Source: CAZDYP01 sp964509505
Lineage (GTDB): Bacteria; Chloroflexota; Anaerolineae; JACRMK01
Direction: 5' to 3'
DNA length: 22,954 nucleotides
Assembly (NCBI GenBank): GCA_964509505.1
Contig: CAZDYP010000074.1
Location: forward strand, 1 to 22,954
Below the pieces are notes generated by a model that worked only from the letters and a program-made list of their open reading frames with translations, did not search any database and was not told the origin of the DNA. Shown one piece after another: positions 21,532 to 22,954 of the stretch; positions within the stretch are counted from its first letter, which is position 1, and every line of letters begins with the position of its first letter. The position numbers and the translations under genes were made by a program.

Positions 21532-21565
21532 CGTTATGGGCGTCGGGCGCATACTGGTGTTAGGC
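21532..21565. repeat. attC-like half-site
   Basis: GTTAGGC (21559-21565) fits the GTTRRRY core; on the minus strand it reads GCCTAAC, fitting RYYYAAC. The preceding GCGTCGGGCGCATACT is very close to GCGTCGGGTGCACGCT in the site ending at 22195, and CGTTATG is shared with it. No matching core is found further left, so the site looks truncated. On the minus strand it lies 28 bp after the YCII stop codon, the normal place for a cassette attC. Confidence 0.55.
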
Positions 21566-21593
21566 GCGGCTTGCGAATGAGGCGACTCTGCAG

Positions 21594-22010
21594 CTACTTC
21601 CTGCGATAACCCCTGATATGCGAGACGCCCCACTGCCGCACGCTCGCACTCAGCACTTTGCCCGCAACGGCTGGGTCTTTGCCGAGCCATTGCTCCGCAG
21701 CCTCCTCGCTCTCCGCCTCGAAAATGATGATGCCCACCACTTCATCTTCGGGGAGCGCCTTCAGCGGCCCTGCCGCAATAAGCTTATCTCCTAAAGCCTC
21801 GTGGTGAGCGAGATGTTCCTTGATCGTGGGCTGTTGGAATAAATTCTTCTCCTTCTGATAAGCAGGGCCGCGCTCATAAATGGCCGCGAAGACTTTCGGT
21901 TTCGGGCTGACGGTTGAAGAATCCTCCGGGGCTGCTTCAGAAGAAGTTTGTTTCAGCCTGAGCCCTGCGACAAGGGTCGCGCCAAAGGGTATGAGACTAA
22001 GTTGCCACAT
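21594..22010 (-). CDS. YCII (YciI-like) domain protein, probable cassette gene
   Basis: 138 residues. A weakly hydrophobic N-terminus (1-17) and a Ser/Pro-rich spacer precede a YCII ferredoxin-like domain at about 40-130. It shows YERGPAYQKEKN, then TIKEHLAHHEALGDKLIAAGPL with the conserved His (66 to 70), VVGIIIFEAESEEAAEQWLGKDPAV with Asp112, and VRQWGV. YCII proteins form dimers and include dehydrochlorinase-like enzymes, but most have no known reaction. AAGGAG (22019-22024) is 8 bp from the ATG. The gene fills the space between two attC-like sites: it starts 46 bp after one core and ends 28 bp before the next, as a mobile gene cassette would. Confidence 0.82.
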   Translation of the reverse strand: MWQLSLIPFGATLVAGLRLKQTSSEAAPEDSSTVSPKPKVFAAIYERGPAYQKEKNLFQQPTIKEHLAHHEALGDKLIAAGPLKALPEDEVVGIIIFEAESEEAAEQWLGKDPAVAGKVLSASVRQWGVSHIRGYRRK

Positions 22011-22055
22011 TGTAAGAACTCCTTATCATGCTCAAGGCTGGTTTAGGTCGAGCCC

Positions 22056-22195
22056 GCCCAACGGTTTGCGTTATGCCCGAATGGGCACGCTGGGGCGGGG
22101 ACGGCGAAGCCGTCCAGCCAGAAAAATGATAAGGCGTAGGAAACTGCTTGAGATTTGCACAGAATCCCCAGCGTCGGGTGCACGCTTTGTTGGCA
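22056..22195. repeat. attC-like recombination site, 140 bp
   Basis: GCCCAAC (22056-22062, RYYYAAC type) is followed by GGTTTGCGTTA. GTTGGCA ends the element at 22195. Inner arms ACGCTGGGG (22088-22096) and CCCCAGCGT (22167-22175) pair perfectly, and GGACGGC-GAA-GCCGTCC makes an internal hairpin. AACGGTTTGCGTTA, AGCCAGAAAAATG, CAGAATCCC and TGCACGC are shared in order with the site at 22785. Core quality is better when read on the minus strand (GTTGGGC), the strand of the YCII gene. Confidence 0.65.
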
Positions 22196-22784
22196 AGAGC
22201 CGAGGGGAGCAGGACACGCCGCCTGAAAACAGAACCCAGCCTTTCACTGACTTGATTGTACACACGCCACAATTTTTTACAAGCCCGACTTTGTTTTGGA
22301 AACCGCGCCTGACTTACCAAAACGCCAGAGCCGAGAACTTGCCGAAACCTATGCTGAAAAAATGACTTTGCAAAAAAGTGACTTTGCTAGAAAAAATGAA
22401 CCTGGCAAAAAGCCTGAACCAAACTTGCTGAAACTTTTGCTGAAAAAATGTAACTGATTTTAGAAACCTGACTTTGCCAAAAGAAACGCAAGCCACAAAA
22501 ACGGACTTTGCAAAAAGAAACGACTTGCTTGCCAAAACTTTGCCTGAAAACCAAGAAGCCGATTTTAGCGACCTGAGCCGATTTGACCCGAAACTTTTTG
22601 AACCAAAACCATGAGCCGATTTTGAAGAAACCCAAACTTGGAAAACTGCCACCGCTAAAAATGCCTGACCTGAACAAGCGAAAACTTTTGCTAAAAACCG
22701 AAATGCTGATTTGCAAGACTCGAAACGCCAAATTGAAACACAACTTGATTTTGCAAAGCGCCCGAAAGATTTAACGAAGCACAC
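22196..22784. other. AT-rich low-complexity block between attC-like sites, no convincing gene
   Basis: This 589-bp stretch has no recognisable coding sequence. GACTTTGC recurs at least four times between 22360 and 22510, GCCGATTTT-type words three times between 22550 and 22625, and CTTTTGCT several times. The plus strand is visibly richer in A than in T. Several overlapping frames are open on the minus strand, including one of 156 codons from 22784, but they read Ser/Phe/Lys/Val low-complexity sequence in more than one frame at once. That points to biased composition rather than a protein. It may be an ORF-less cassette. Confidence 0.6.
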
Positions 22785-22913
22785 ACCTAACGGTTTGCGT
22801 TACCTGCGTGTGGGCGGGCGTGGATTCTGCTTGGGAGCAGGAAAAACTCGAAGCCAGAAAAATGCCTGAAAATGTGGCAGAATCCCACCAGTCGGTTGCA
22901 CGCAGTGTTGGGC
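22785..22913. repeat. attC-like recombination site, 129 bp
   Basis: ACCTAAC (22785-22791) fits RYYYAAC and GTTGGGC (22907-22913) fits GTTRRRY. Internal pairing includes CTGCGTG with CACGCAG and GTGGATTCTGC with GCAGAATCCCAC (one bulge). Conserved words AACGGTTTGCGTTA (22789-22802) and AGCCAGAAAAATG (22852-22864) are identical to those in the 22056 site. The 41 bases after it, to the window end, hold nothing I can name. Confidence 0.7.
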
Positions 22914-22954
22914 GGCCTTGTGATTGGACGAGCGGCATTTGCTTAGCACCCAGT

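Noticed and set aside
22314..22784. A 156-codon minus-strand ORF starting right at the attC-like core
   Set aside because: Low-complexity Ser/Phe/Lys/Val sequence with a second frame open over the same bases and no ribosome binding site. Better explained by base composition.

Overview
The window looks like one scaffold of a metagenome-assembled bacterial genome, most likely from the phylum Chloroflexi (Anaerolineae-like). This placement is an inference. It rests on the mix of gene families, the Pro/Thr-rich linker in a membrane-anchored protein, and the many short tandem and inverted repeats between genes. No rRNA or tRNA gene is visible. Two runs of exactly 100 N (6713-6812 and 20918-21017) are scaffold gaps and each cuts a gene.

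Left part, 1-14098, plus strand: the 3' end of an alpha/beta hydrolase, a small unknown ORF, and a ribose-phosphate pyrophosphokinase. These are followed by a long co-directional run of catabolic genes: nitroreductase, M81 (MlrC-type) hydrolase, Tat-exported metallophosphoesterase, MOSC protein, class A beta-lactamase-like serine hydrolase, class III aminotransferase, HpcH/HpaI aldolase, a split thiamine-diphosphate decarboxylase (two genes), a DapA-type lyase, a second M81 hydrolase and a fumarylacetoacetate-hydrolase family protein. Most of these families release or act on pyruvate-like 2-oxo acids, and the two M81 proteins could open an amide at the entry. A joint pathway for an unknown amide- or amino-containing substrate is plausible but not proven.

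Right part, 14421-22010, minus strand: a secreted AttH/CrtC-type lipocalin-like protein (14421-15626) and a large FtsX/MacB-type ABC permease (18725-21352). These two families are often neighbours. Here about 3 kb lies between them: an AT-rich two-gene operon with its own promoter and terminator, a fossil of the permease 3' end, a nucleotidyltransferase pseudogene and a small membrane protein. One operon protein is a truncated M23 domain joined to beta/gamma-crystallin motifs.

Far right, 21530-22913: two related 130-140 bp attC-like elements and one half-site delimit a YCII-domain gene and an AT-rich low-complexity block. This resembles an integron cassette array without an integrase in view.

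The most striking signal is repeat-based. Almost every gap in the catabolic run holds an array of 7-bp units with its own sequence variant, usually a direct array followed by an inverted one. The same kind of heptad array sits in frame inside two unrelated genes (15077-15146 and 19408-19492), where it encodes the same decapeptide. A GC-rich hairpin interrupts the PRPP synthetase gene. Heptad units also supply the stop codons of two genes.
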